Shown piece by piece: positions 6,575 through 12,671 of a DNA stretch of 12,671 nucleotides (its first letter is position 1; each line of letters starts with the position of its first letter). Where the stretch lies: positions 1 to 12,671 of the forward strand of contig CAJTSJ010000049.1 of NCBI GenBank assembly GCA_910578785.1, written 5' to 3'. The position numbers and the translations under genes are program-made. Below the pieces are notes generated by a model. That model did not search any database, was not told the origin of the DNA, and saw only the letters and a list, made by a program, of their open reading frames with translations. Source of the DNA: an uncultured Muribaculum sp. GTDB taxonomy: Bacteria > Bacteroidota > Bacteroidia > Bacteroidales > Muribaculaceae.

Positions 6575-8824
6575 TCAGAATGAGAGTGTTACGGTGGCAA
6601 GAACATTTGTGGTGGCCTGTGCGGCATAGCCTGCGTAGCGGTAGATTACAGGTTTGCCGTCCTCAATAGAATAGCCCGCCCCGGAATATCCGTTGTTGCA
6701 ATACTTTTCGTTAAACAGGTTGTATATAGTGAATCCAAGACGCAGCTCCTTAACCGACGGAACGGACTTGAACACGTAGGCAAGCATAAGGTCGGAAACA
6801 AAGTAAGAGTCCAGTTTCGCCTCCCGGCTCTTGGCATTGTTCATGTATTGGCTTGAAACGTACCGGCTTATTAGTGAAGCCTCGAAACCGGCAACATGGA
6901 AGTTGAATGCGTTGTGCATGATGAAGTCCGGCGAAAAGGCTATCGGAGTGTCGCCTCTGTCAAAGGCTATCGGATTTGTCCACTCATCTTCATAGATATA
7001 TTCGACAAAATTACGTATACGGTTGCGCGAAAGCGTAGCGTTTACCTGCCAGTCAAACCAGTCAACAGGCCGCAGTGCTCCCTGGAATTCAACACCCATG
7101 CGATATGACTCCGGGACATTCACGCTGATGGCATTGCCCGTGTCCGACAGCTGTCCGGTCACGACCAGCTGGTCCTTATAGTCCATCATGTAGAGATTTA
7201 CCCCCGCGGAAAAGAGCCTTCCGGCATACGAATAACCGGCCTCGTAGTCAAACATTCGCTCGGCTTCGGGATAATGTCCTGGATCGCTGTCGGTAAAGTT
7301 GTCGCGCGTCGGCTCCTTATGGGCCACGCTCCACGACAGATAAGCGCGATGCCCTCCCTTGTTGTAGGCTATACCCAATTTGGGGTTAAAGAAATTCCAG
7401 TCGCGGTGAATGTCCAGTCGGGCCATGTCATCGGCAGCCCAGTCAAAGTTGTCGCTCGCACCCCTGATGGTATAATGCATGTGGCGGTACTGGAGGTCGC
7501 CGTAAGCCGACAGTCCGCCGGCAATGTCGTAGTCGGCACGCAGATATACGTTCGAATCAAATTTTCTGCCTGTATTATGATAATATTGCTGCAACGGATT
7601 AATCTCGCCCACATAGTTGCGGACCCACTTTATCTGTCCGAAATGATTGCCGCGGTGCCAGTTGGCCGAGGCGCCGAGCGTTAGCGACAATGAAGCGCCT
7701 TGATATCGGGCATTCACCATTCCTCCTCCAAAGTCGTTGTCGTTGTTCTTAAGACGTATCAGGTCTGATTTAGTGACCGTGTTGCCGTCGGCGTCAACAA
7801 ACGGATGCAGGCCATATTCAGCCAGTGTGCGCCCGGTCTTGTACTGGTCGTAGTAGCCGTCGCCTTTGGTGTAGTGAAGCGCGGCGTTGAGCGTAACGCG
7901 CTGTCCGAGTCCCTGTGTAAGCAGAAGCTGAAAATGATGTTGCGTGAAATTGTCGCATTGGTCGGCATAAAAGGCCGTCTCGCCGTTGGCCGCGGTATAC
8001 TTTCCGCAAGGATTATAACGGCGTCCATAACGCTCCATATCCTCTTTCGAGGCATAGTCCCAGGCCATGTAAGTGCGTTCTTTGCCTCCGAAAGCCAACA
8101 ACCGCAGCGACATGTTGTCGCCCCGGTAAGCCAGCTGGCCCATATAACTCCACAACTTGGAAAAAGCACGGTCGATATAACCGTCGGAACCGATATGACT
8201 GAATCTGACATCGGCGCTCCAATGGTCACCGAACATGCCCGACGACACCTTTATGGTCTGTTTATTGGAATTGAACGAGCCGTATGATGCAGAAACTGAT
8301 GCCGACGGCACCGCCGACGGCGCATCAGTGAGCATATTGACCGAAGCTCCAAACGCTCCTGCTCCGTTGGCCGACGTCCCGGCTCCGCGCTGCACCTGAA
8401 TGTCGCGCACCGACGACACAAGGTCAGGCATATTGACCCAATAGACATTATGGCTCTCGCTGTCATTTATGGGTACTCCGTTGGCCGTAATGTTGATGCG
8501 CGAGGCATCACTGCCGCGCACCCTCAAACCACTGTAGCCGATGCCGCCTCCGGCATCACTTGTCGACACCACCGAAGGAGTCATCTCCAACAGGCTCGGC
8601 ACATCGCGACCGTCGTTGACTCGGGCTATCTGCCGCTTGTCCACATTCGTAAATGCTACCGGAGTCTTAACGCCGGCCCTGTTGGCGGTAATTTCCACCC
8701 CCTTAAGTTCAACACTCAGGCTGTCGGCACTCACTTCAGACTCCGGAAGCTCGCCGGCACCTGCCAAACGTGGGAATCCGGCCACGCACACCATGGCCGC
8801 TCCCAATGAAAACATTTTTTTCAT
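6575..8824 (-). CDS. TonB-dependent outer-membrane receptor, probably for thiamine (OMP-thi)
   Basis: Outer-membrane active-transport barrel of 749 residues. A signal peptide covers about 1-23 (cleavage near AGA/GE). A TonB-box-like strand (LKGVEITANR, about 40-49) leads into the plug domain (about 55-170), with the typical LLEMTPSV, GLRVRGSDASRI, NGVPIND and VQRGAGTSANGAGAFG segments. The beta-barrel fills the rest, including a LRLGFTIYNLFNEKY strand near the end, and the chain finishes TNVLATVTLSF with a terminal Phe as expected for BAM-assembled barrels. There is no N-terminal carboxypeptidase-like domain and no SusD partner, unlike glycan receptors, which suits a vitamin substrate. A TPP riboswitch precedes the start and a PnuT-like gene follows with a 2-base gap, which is why thiamine is proposed. 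Energy would come through TonB-ExbBD encoded elsewhere. Confidence 0.9.
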   Translation of the reverse strand: MKKMFSLGAAMVCVAGFPRLAGAGELPESEVSADSLSVELKGVEITANRAGVKTPVAFTNVDKRQIARVNDGRDVPSLLEMTPSVVSTSDAGGGIGYSGLRVRGSDASRINITANGVPINDSESHNVYWVNMPDLVSSVRDIQVQRGAGTSANGAGAFGASVNMLTDAPSAVPSASVSASYGSFNSNKQTIKVSSGMFGDHWSADVRFSHIGSDGYIDRAFSKLWSYMGQLAYRGDNMSLRLLAFGGKERTYMAWDYASKEDMERYGRRYNPCGKYTAANGETAFYADQCDNFTQHHFQLLLTQGLGQRVTLNAALHYTKGDGYYDQYKTGRTLAEYGLHPFVDADGNTVTKSDLIRLKNNDNDFGGGMVNARYQGASLSLTLGASANWHRGNHFGQIKWVRNYVGEINPLQQYYHNTGRKFDSNVYLRADYDIAGGLSAYGDLQYRHMHYTIRGASDNFDWAADDMARLDIHRDWNFFNPKLGIAYNKGGHRAYLSWSVAHKEPTRDNFTDSDPGHYPEAERMFDYEAGYSYAGRLFSAGVNLYMMDYKDQLVVTGQLSDTGNAISVNVPESYRMGVEFQGALRPVDWFDWQVNATLSRNRIRNFVEYIYEDEWTNPIAFDRGDTPIAFSPDFIMHNAFNFHVAGFEASLISRYVSSQYMNNAKSREAKLDSYFVSDLMLAYVFKSVPSVKELRLGFTIYNLFNEKYCNNGYSGAGYSIEDGKPVIYRYAGYAAQATTNVLATVTLSF

Positions 8825-8828
8825 GCGT

Positions 8829-8977
8829 CAAATTTTTCTTTGCGCCGGTACTAACCGGATCAAGTTCCAAGGGTCTGTTCTCAGCTTCATTATCGCTGTA
8901 GCCGAATACAACCGGCCACTCCGCAGCTCCATATAAAAGAGCCATAACAGCGCGACAACGACGCACCCCCAAATGTG
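8829..8977 (-). promoter_or_regulatory. TPP riboswitch (THI element) controlling the receptor-transporter operon
   Basis: Read on the minus strand, the leader has the THI-box signatures in order: GGGGGTGC (8970-8963), GCTGAGA (8885-8879), then ACCCTTGGAACTTGATCCGG and TTAGTACCGGCG. CCGG...CCGG forms the P5-type stem. P2 pairs GGGT with ACCC. P1 can form between CACATTT (8977-8971) and AAATTTG (8835-8829) with one mismatch. The P3 arm is unusually long, about 77 bases between the two conserved boxes. P1 ends only 4 bases before the start codon, and no poly-U hairpin lies between. Control at translation initiation is therefore more likely than transcription termination: bound TPP would hide the ribosome landing site and lower expression of both genes. 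Confidence 0.93.
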
Positions 8978-9020
8978 TCATGAGAATGACCGTAAAATGC
9001 CATCTCTCGCATTACCACCG

Positions 9021-9048
9021 CAAAATTACAAAATATATCCCATACAAA
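9021..9048 (-). promoter_or_regulatory. Bacteroidetes-type promoter of the TPP-regulated operon
   Basis: On the minus strand, TAATTTTG (9021-9028) matches TAnnTTTG exactly. A TTTG (9045-9048) lies 16 bases upstream, a little closer than the usual 19-21. Transcription would start around 9010-9015, giving about 35 bases before the riboswitch aptamer, which fits the leader arrangement. Confidence 0.55.
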
Positions 9049-9213
9049 CGACAATGTTTATGCCAACAATCCCGTCGCGTGAATTATATCAATGAAGACA
9101 TCGACTTCTGCGCCCTATCAGGCTGAAAACAAGCACAGCAGAACTATTGGACGCGCCGGGGCGTTATCTCTAAGAATCAATGAAAGTAACTGATTTAAAA
9201 ACTACTAACAATT

Positions 9214-9669
9214 ATGAGCCGCAAATTATTCTATTTTACCGCAGCCGCAACACTGCTCACTTTTGGAGCCTGCGCACAGAAACAGAGCCCGGCCTCAACT
9301 TCTATGGCCGACCGCGGAAGTGTCGACAGAGTATATTCAGGTGTACTTCCCGCCGCAGATGCCGACGGCGTACGCTACACAGTCCTTCTCGACTATGACG
9401 ACGACGGCAATGGCGGCGACTACGATATGGTCGAAACCTATTTTATGACAGATTCCACAGGCGTGAACGATATTGCATCGTTTGCCTCTGAAGGCGATTT
9501 CACCGTAGGCACATCCGATTCCGGCCAAAAATATCTCAAATTCGACAATGACGGTGCCGGACAGATGTTCTTTGTAGTCGACACCGACTCCACAATCACT
9601 CTGACCGATGCCAGTCTTACACCCGCGGCCACTCCTGGCATGAACTATACCCTCAAAGCCGCAAAATAA
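9214..9669 (+). CDS. Small NlpE-like lipoprotein lacking the CxxC cysteines
   Basis: Predicted envelope lipoprotein of 151 residues. A signal peptide with a lipobox-like LLTFGAC puts the lipidated cysteine at Cys20. The next residues (AQKQS) lack the acidic K-D/E pattern linked to surface export in Bacteroidetes, so a periplasm-facing location is more likely. Residues about 38-150 look like the NlpE N-terminal domain: YSGVLPAADADGVRYTVLL parallels the family's LPCADCxG segment, followed by YDMVETYF, GDFTVG, KYLKF and a final hydrophobic strand. The two NlpE cysteines are alanines here (Ala47, Ala50). NlpE is known for envelope-stress and copper signalling; this protein cannot use that disulfide, so a role in copper handling is doubtful. 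It is monocistronic, with a terminator 22 bases downstream. The family assignment is by eye. Confidence 0.7.
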   Translation: MSRKLFYFTAAATLLTFGACAQKQSPASTSMADRGSVDRVYSGVLPAADADGVRYTVLLDYDDDGNGGDYDMVETYFMTDSTGVNDIASFASEGDFTVGTSDSGQKYLKFDNDGAGQMFFVVDTDSTITLTDASLTPAATPGMNYTLKAAK

Positions 9670-9691
9670 CCATCTCATCCCAACCCACACT

Positions 9692-9729
9692 TCCCCGACC
9701 GTCCTTTACGGAATGTCGGGGATTTTTCT
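9692..9729 (+). terminator. Intrinsic terminator after the NlpE-like lipoprotein gene
   Basis: The stem CCCCGAC (9693-9699) pairs with GTCGGGG (9715-9721) around a 15-base loop, extended by one T-A pair and followed directly by ATTTTTCT. It begins 22 bases past the stop and separates this gene from the patatin gene. Confidence 0.8.
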
Positions 9730-9760
9730 ATTTCAGAATAGGAAACTAATTATTTATAAT

Positions 9761-9768
9761 TACTTTTG
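9761..9768 (+). promoter_or_regulatory. Bacteroidetes-type -7 box for the patatin-like gene
   Basis: TACTTTTG matches TAnnTTTG and ends 16 bases before the ATG at 9785, so the leader would be only about ten bases if that start is used. No TTTG at -33 is seen. The short leader leaves open that the ATG at 9797 is the true start. Confidence 0.45.
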
Positions 9769-9784
9769 CAGTTAAGATTGAATC

Positions 9785-10657
9785 ATGCCTGAAACTATGA
9801 ATGATATAACAAAAATTGGACTTGTTCTTGAAGGGGGAGCCATGCGAGGGCTTTTCACGGCAGGTGTAATGGACGTTATGATGGAAAACGGAATAGATTA
9901 TGACGGAATCATCGGAGTATCGGCAGGTTCGAGCTTTGGATGCAACTATAAGTCGCAACAGCCGGGAAGAGTTTTACGTTATAATCTAAAATATGCATCC
10001 GACCCACGCTACATGGGATTGCGTTCCCTTATCTCAAGCGGCAACCTCGTAGGCGCGGAATTCGCATACCACATACTTCCCCTGCAACTCGACATTTTTG
10101 ACATTCAAACTTTTGAGCAGAATCCGACGGAATTTTACCTCGTAGCTACAGATGTCGCCACCGGCGAGCCGGCCTACTACCGCATGGACAAGGTAAACTA
10201 CGAATCACTGGAGTGGATGCGTGCATCTGCATCAATGCCTGGAGTGACAAAGCCTGTTAAAGTTGATGACGGCAGACTGATGCTCGACGGGGGCATTTCA
10301 GATTCAATACCATTGGATTATTTTCGTTCCATAGGCTATAACCGTAATGTGGTTGTTCTCACCCAACCTCGCAATTATGTAAAAAAAGCCTCATCCAAAT
10401 GGTTATGGCGGATGCTCATGCACAGCCACAAAGCGATTGCTGAAGCCATGTGTCGCCGACATGAGATGTACAACGCCCAGCTACGGCTCGTAGATGAAGG
10501 GGTGAGACGGGGCGACACTTTCGTAATTGCGCCAGATGCCCCTCTGCCGATAGGACGTGTGTCGACCGACAAAGAAAAGATGAAGAACGTCTACAGCATA
10601 GGCCGTCAAACCGCCGAGCGCCTGCTTCCCCGGCTGGTCGACTTCATGGCCGGATAA
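9785..10657 (+). CDS. Patatin-like phospholipase (YjjU/RssA-type)
   Basis: Cytoplasmic or membrane-associated serine lipid acyl hydrolase of 290 residues. The Ser-Asp dyad is complete: the oxyanion hole is LEGGAMRG (residues 15-22), the nucleophile is Ser46 in GVSAGS, and the Asp is 168 in LDGGISDSIP. The compact length, the DVATGEPAYY segment and the block ASMPGVTKPVKVDDGRLMLDGG match the bacterial YjjU-like group. There is no signal peptide or membrane segment. The C-terminal part (about 200-290) is a basic helical region (KWLWRMLMHSHKAIAEAM, RRHEMYN) of unknown role. Start: ATG at 9785 or ATG at 9797 (MNDITK); both keep the whole domain. It stands alone between two terminators, and its lipid substrate cannot be told. 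Confidence 0.9.
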   Translation: MPETMNDITKIGLVLEGGAMRGLFTAGVMDVMMENGIDYDGIIGVSAGSSFGCNYKSQQPGRVLRYNLKYASDPRYMGLRSLISSGNLVGAEFAYHILPLQLDIFDIQTFEQNPTEFYLVATDVATGEPAYYRMDKVNYESLEWMRASASMPGVTKPVKVDDGRLMLDGGISDSIPLDYFRSIGYNRNVVVLTQPRNYVKKASSKWLWRMLMHSHKAIAEAMCRRHEMYNAQLRLVDEGVRRGDTFVIAPDAPLPIGRVSTDKEKMKNVYSIGRQTAERLLPRLVDFMAG

Positions 10658-10663
10658 TTTCCA

Positions 10664-10710
10664 ACCAAGAGAACGTCCATATTCATACATATTCAATCTC
10701 TCGGTTTTAT
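10664..10710 (+). terminator. Possible terminator of the patatin-like gene
   Basis: ACCAAGAGA (10664-10672) pairs with TCTCTCGGT (10697-10705), with one A-C mismatch, around a 24-base loop and followed by TTTAT. It starts 6 bases after the stop codon. The long loop and mismatch make it weak. Confidence 0.4.
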
Positions 10711-10731
10711 GTTCAAAAACATAGCTGAATA

Positions 10732-10763
10732 TTTGGTGCTATAAAAAATAGAATTTAGATTCG
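10732..10763 (+). promoter_or_regulatory. Promoter-like pair inside the gene-free gap
   Basis: TTTG (10732-10735), a 20-base spacer and TAGATTCG (10756-10763, seven of eight matches to TAnnTTTG) have the ideal Bacteroidetes spacing. No clear gene follows, so it could drive a short RNA or be chance in AT-rich DNA. Confidence 0.3.
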
Positions 10764-10913
10764 CACGTTGAACTCTACGCCGTTGCCGGCAAATTGGGCT
10801 TAAGAGTAAGTTCTTCATGTCGGAGGATGGGAGGGTTCATGCTTTGCCATTATCTTTTATTGTACTATGGTATCGTTATCGGTTTGCCTCCCGGCATGCC
10901 ACTACATATTGAT

Positions 10914-10935
10914 CAAAAAAGCGTTATTGGCGCTT
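10914..10935 (-). terminator. Possible intrinsic terminator for the nucleotidyltransferase operon
   Basis: On the minus strand AAGCG pairs with CGCTT around a 7-base loop and continues into a run of T. It lies about 200 bases downstream of the last gene of the minus-strand pair, implying a long 3' UTR or a lost gene in between. The 5-bp stem is short. Confidence 0.35.
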
Positions 10936-11134
10936 GGCTTCTGAACAATCGGCTTCACGCTTCTGTTTCTATTACATTGATACAGTTTCAATAATATAAA
11001 AGTCCCTAAAGAAGCCATAGGGTGAAAAACTCGGACCAGGAATATTCCCATATAAACATTCTATATATCTTTTTGATATTTACCTCATAAAATATGAAAA
11101 GGAAAAATTCCTATCTTAATAGAGCGTTCCCTTC

Positions 11135-11773
11135 TTAAGGATATATTTGTTTGTGAGGAACAGATAAAGTTTCAATATCCTCCATACGATGCAAACTTAT
11201 ATACGGACTTCGATTTTTGAGGTGGCGCAAAACTAAATCTGATGGGTAACAAACTTCCTCTACGATTGAAGAGAAGACTTTTCCTTCCGCTATTGCATTG
11301 GCTATAATTCTCTGAGATGCTTCTGAGAATCCCTCATCATTAATTTTACGTTCAAGTTCATAGGCGATATCTATGTCTCCATAATCATCAGCTTCCGGGT
11401 TAAGATAACTGCCAAAGAGGAGTAATTTTGAAACTCGATATATGTATTTTTTATCTCCGTTTATATCTTCTACACGTTTCATAAATTCGTTAAAAATTTT
11501 GTCTGCTTTAGCCTTGTTCATCCGCTTTACAAATTTAACTTGCGCCAAGGCATTTCCCTTTACTGTGACTTTATATTCATTAGTATTTGTTTGTTCGGCA
11601 TATCCAGAGTTTAACAATTCATTCAGCAAACAAGTTCCTGACAGGTTTGTCAACTCAAAGTATTCCATAATGGTTTGAAGTGAAAACGACTCTGGCGTTC
11701 TATATCTTCTAATGAAATATCGGATTTGAATAATTGGTATACCATAGATTAAAGTCTTTTTATCGATTTTCAT
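11135..11773 (-). CDS. Winged-helix plus nucleotidyltransferase-domain protein, partner of the AbiEii-like gene
   Basis: Protein of 212 residues in two parts. Residues about 10-75 read as a winged helix-turn-helix (helix IQIRYFIRRY, then LQTIMEYFELTNLSGTCLLNELLNSGYAE, and a wing EYKVTVKGNAL). Residues about 110-212 form a minimal nucleotidyltransferase core: LLLFGSY (Gly121-Ser122) followed by GDIDIAYEL with Asp133 and Asp135, the GS...DxD signature of the polymerase-beta-like superfamily. The tail has YPSDLVLRHLKNRSPYISLH. There is no signal peptide or membrane segment. It starts 8 bases after the upstream AbiEii-like gene ends, so the two form an operon. In known AbiE modules the winged-helix antitoxin (AbiEi) is encoded first and has no such second nucleotidyltransferase. 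Here the order is reversed and the DNA-binding part is fused to one. An antitoxin or autoregulator role is an inference. Confidence 0.7.
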   Translation of the reverse strand: MKIDKKTLIYGIPIIQIRYFIRRYRTPESFSLQTIMEYFELTNLSGTCLLNELLNSGYAEQTNTNEYKVTVKGNALAQVKFVKRMNKAKADKIFNEFMKRVEDINGDKKYIYRVSKLLLFGSYLNPEADDYGDIDIAYELERKINDEGFSEASQRIIANAIAEGKVFSSIVEEVCYPSDLVLRHLKNRSPYISLHRMEDIETLSVPHKQIYP

Positions 11774-11781
11774 AGCGATTC

Positions 11782-12671
11782 TTATGATTTAGAAATTATA
11801 TTGTTGAGGCTTTCGAGAGCGGTTATGATTTCATCAAAGGATGGGGCTGGTCCCATCACCATATTCATTACAGTGTTTTTATAATCAGATTCCCACCTGT
11901 CGCGTATTTCTCCGATAGGAACAATTTTCAATGATGGCCGTTTCAATGTGTCGTAATCAAATCCTTTAAGACCGATGAATTTACGTCTGTGTTCAATCAC
12001 AGAATCATAGAGATTCTCATCGGCCAAAGCCTTATCTGCTATATCGGTCTGCATAATTCTATAGACATCATAAAGATGTCTTGACATTCTTTCGATTCTA
12101 ATCTCCGCTGACGGCTTCGCAAATTCCTCATGAAGTAGAAAGAGCTTCTCCAGAAAGGTCCGTTGGGGCATGACTGCGTTGACCACTACAGGATAATCTT
12201 CAAACGTTAGTTTCGGCAGATTATCGGAGATATAGGAACGAACTGAAACTGGAGTCACCGGTTCCGACATAGAGCGGCCGCTGACTTCAATCTTGACTTG
12301 AGGAAGGACATAGGCATTACCCTCAAATATCGGCTTATACGCAACGTATATGGTCTCCGAATCAACTGTACTGACACTTGTCTCATGAACTGAAACGGTG
12401 ATTAAGTCCGAGGTTGTGCCCTGACACATTAGTGCATCCTTAACGTCCTTTATCATTGTGTTCCTTACAAACGAGCATGATGCCCTGCGAAGTTTGTCGC
12501 TGATTTGATTTTTGGACAGATTACCTGAGAATCCAAGATATTCACGGCTTATGGCGATATCTATATCCTCCGACATACGGTTGATAAGATTCCAGCATTT
12601 ACTGAGATTCGTACCGCCTTTGAAAGAGATATTGTCGGAATACGGCAAAGAGAATACCGCCCGTAAAACCG
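11782..12671 (-). CDS. AbiEii/AbiGii-like nucleotidyltransferase toxin, 5' end outside the window
   Basis: The frame is open to the right edge, reading ...VLRAVFSLPYSDN before the first listed codon. The TTG at 12648 is therefore an internal Leu and the real start lies beyond the window. The visible part is about 296 residues. The family core is clear: ISFKGGTNLSKCW followed by RMSEDIDIAI, i.e. the FKGGTxLSK and SEDIDL-type motif carrying the two catalytic aspartates. Further on come EKLFLLHEEFAKPSAEIRIE and RMSRHLYDVYRI, the conserved C-terminal helical part of AbiEii proteins. AbiEii toxins transfer nucleotides (GTP-binding; some relatives modify tRNA) and cause growth arrest as type IV toxin-antitoxin or abortive-infection effectors. 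The target here is unknown. All visible motifs are intact and no frameshift is seen, so the gene appears functional. Confidence 0.85.
   Translation of the reverse strand, partial: VLRAVFSLPYSDNISFKGGTNLSKCWNLINRMSEDIDIAISREYLGFSGNLSKNQISDKLRRASCSFVRNTMIKDVKDALMCQGTTSDLITVSVHETSVSTVDSETIYVAYKPIFEGNAYVLPQVKIEVSGRSMSEPVTPVSVRSYISDNLPKLTFEDYPVVVNAVMPQRTFLEKLFLLHEEFAKPSAEIRIERMSRHLYDVYRIMQTDIADKALADENLYDSVIEHRRKFIGLKGFDYDTLKRPSLKIVPIGEIRDRWESDYKNTVMNMVMGPAPSFDEIITALESLNNIISKS

Larger units (their letters stand above)
10658..11134. other. 477-base AT-rich gap without a convincing gene
   Basis: This stretch separates the patatin-like gene from the convergent nucleotidyltransferase pair. I find a weak terminator at its left end, a promoter-like pair (10732-10763) and a minus-strand hairpin with a T run (10914-10935). 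A 66-codon plus-strand frame (10794-10994) starts with TTG and resembles nothing; I do not count it as a gene. A 21-codon minus-strand frame (10775-10840, beginning MNPPILRHEEL) is equally unsupported, although it and the adjoining frame could be the remains of a decayed gene. GGAATATTCC at 11040-11049 is a perfect 10-base palindrome of unknown meaning. No tRNA, CRISPR or riboswitch was recognised. Confidence 0.5.

Noticed and set aside
7805..8287. 160-codon plus-strand frame within the receptor gene
   Set aside because: Antisense to the plug and barrel coding region of the TonB receptor, with no recognisable domain.
9149..9164. CGCC-GG-GGCG inverted repeat upstream of the lipoprotein gene
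   Set aside because: Four-base arms with a 2-base loop and no T run; neither a terminator nor a recognisable operator.
10775..10840. 21-codon minus-strand frame beginning MNPPILRHEEL
   Set aside because: Protein-like at first sight, but too short and without support. Kept only as a hint of a decayed gene in the gap.
10794..10994. 66-codon plus-strand frame in the gap
   Set aside because: TTG start, no family resemblance and no codon bias like its neighbours; AT-rich gaps give such frames by chance.
12646..12648. TTG as the start of the AbiEii-like gene
   Set aside because: The frame continues upstream without a stop to the window edge, and the upstream residues (VLRAVFS) fit the family. 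The TTG is therefore an internal leucine codon.
1..12671. CRISPR array, tRNA or rRNA gene
   Set aside because: No regularly spaced repeats, cloverleaf or rRNA-like conserved stretches were seen on either strand.

Overview
The window looks like a chromosomal segment of a Bacteroidales gut-type bacterium, plausibly Muribaculaceae or a relative. That placement is inferred from the genes and signals, not from a database search. Supporting signs are several TAnnTTTG promoter boxes of the Bacteroidetes type (some with a -33 TTTG/TTG), the lack of clear Shine-Dalgarno sequences, and a TPP-riboswitch/TonB-receptor/PnuT thiamine uptake operon. Roughly 90-10650 is moderately GC-rich, dense housekeeping and envelope DNA. 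From about 10660 to the right edge the DNA is visibly more AT-rich and carries an accessory cassette.

Layout. Positions 1-89 are the tail of an IS3-family (IS150-like) insertion sequence: the last codons of its transposase and its terminal inverted repeat. A secreted S9 prolyl-oligopeptidase-type peptidase (minus, 161-2614) and a secreted purple-acid-phosphatase-like metallophosphoesterase (plus, 2763-3950) diverge from a short region with one promoter box per direction. purN (purine synthesis) and a fused MsrA-MsrB methionine sulfoxide reductase follow on the plus strand. An 11-bp hairpin terminator ends this block. On the minus strand, facing that terminator, lie an unlisted 55-residue charged helical protein (5718-5885), a PnuC/PnuT-type transporter (5964-6572) and a 749-residue TonB-dependent receptor (6575-8824). 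The receptor gene is preceded by a TPP riboswitch (8829-8977) and a promoter. A small NlpE-like lipoprotein (9214-9669) with its own terminator and a patatin-like phospholipase (9785-10657) follow on the plus strand.

The right end holds about 480 bases without a convincing gene, then a minus-strand pair. An AbiEii-like nucleotidyltransferase gene runs off the window edge. Eight bases downstream is a winged-helix plus nucleotidyltransferase fusion. This pair resembles a toxin-antitoxin or abortive-infection module with two nucleotidyltransferases, and it is the best candidate for an undescribed system.

Working together: the receptor imports thiamine (or a thiamine compound) across the outer membrane and the PnuT-like protein across the inner membrane, with TPP repressing both. 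The peptidase, phosphatase, MsrAB and NlpE-like lipoprotein are exported or stress-related functions with no obvious common pathway.
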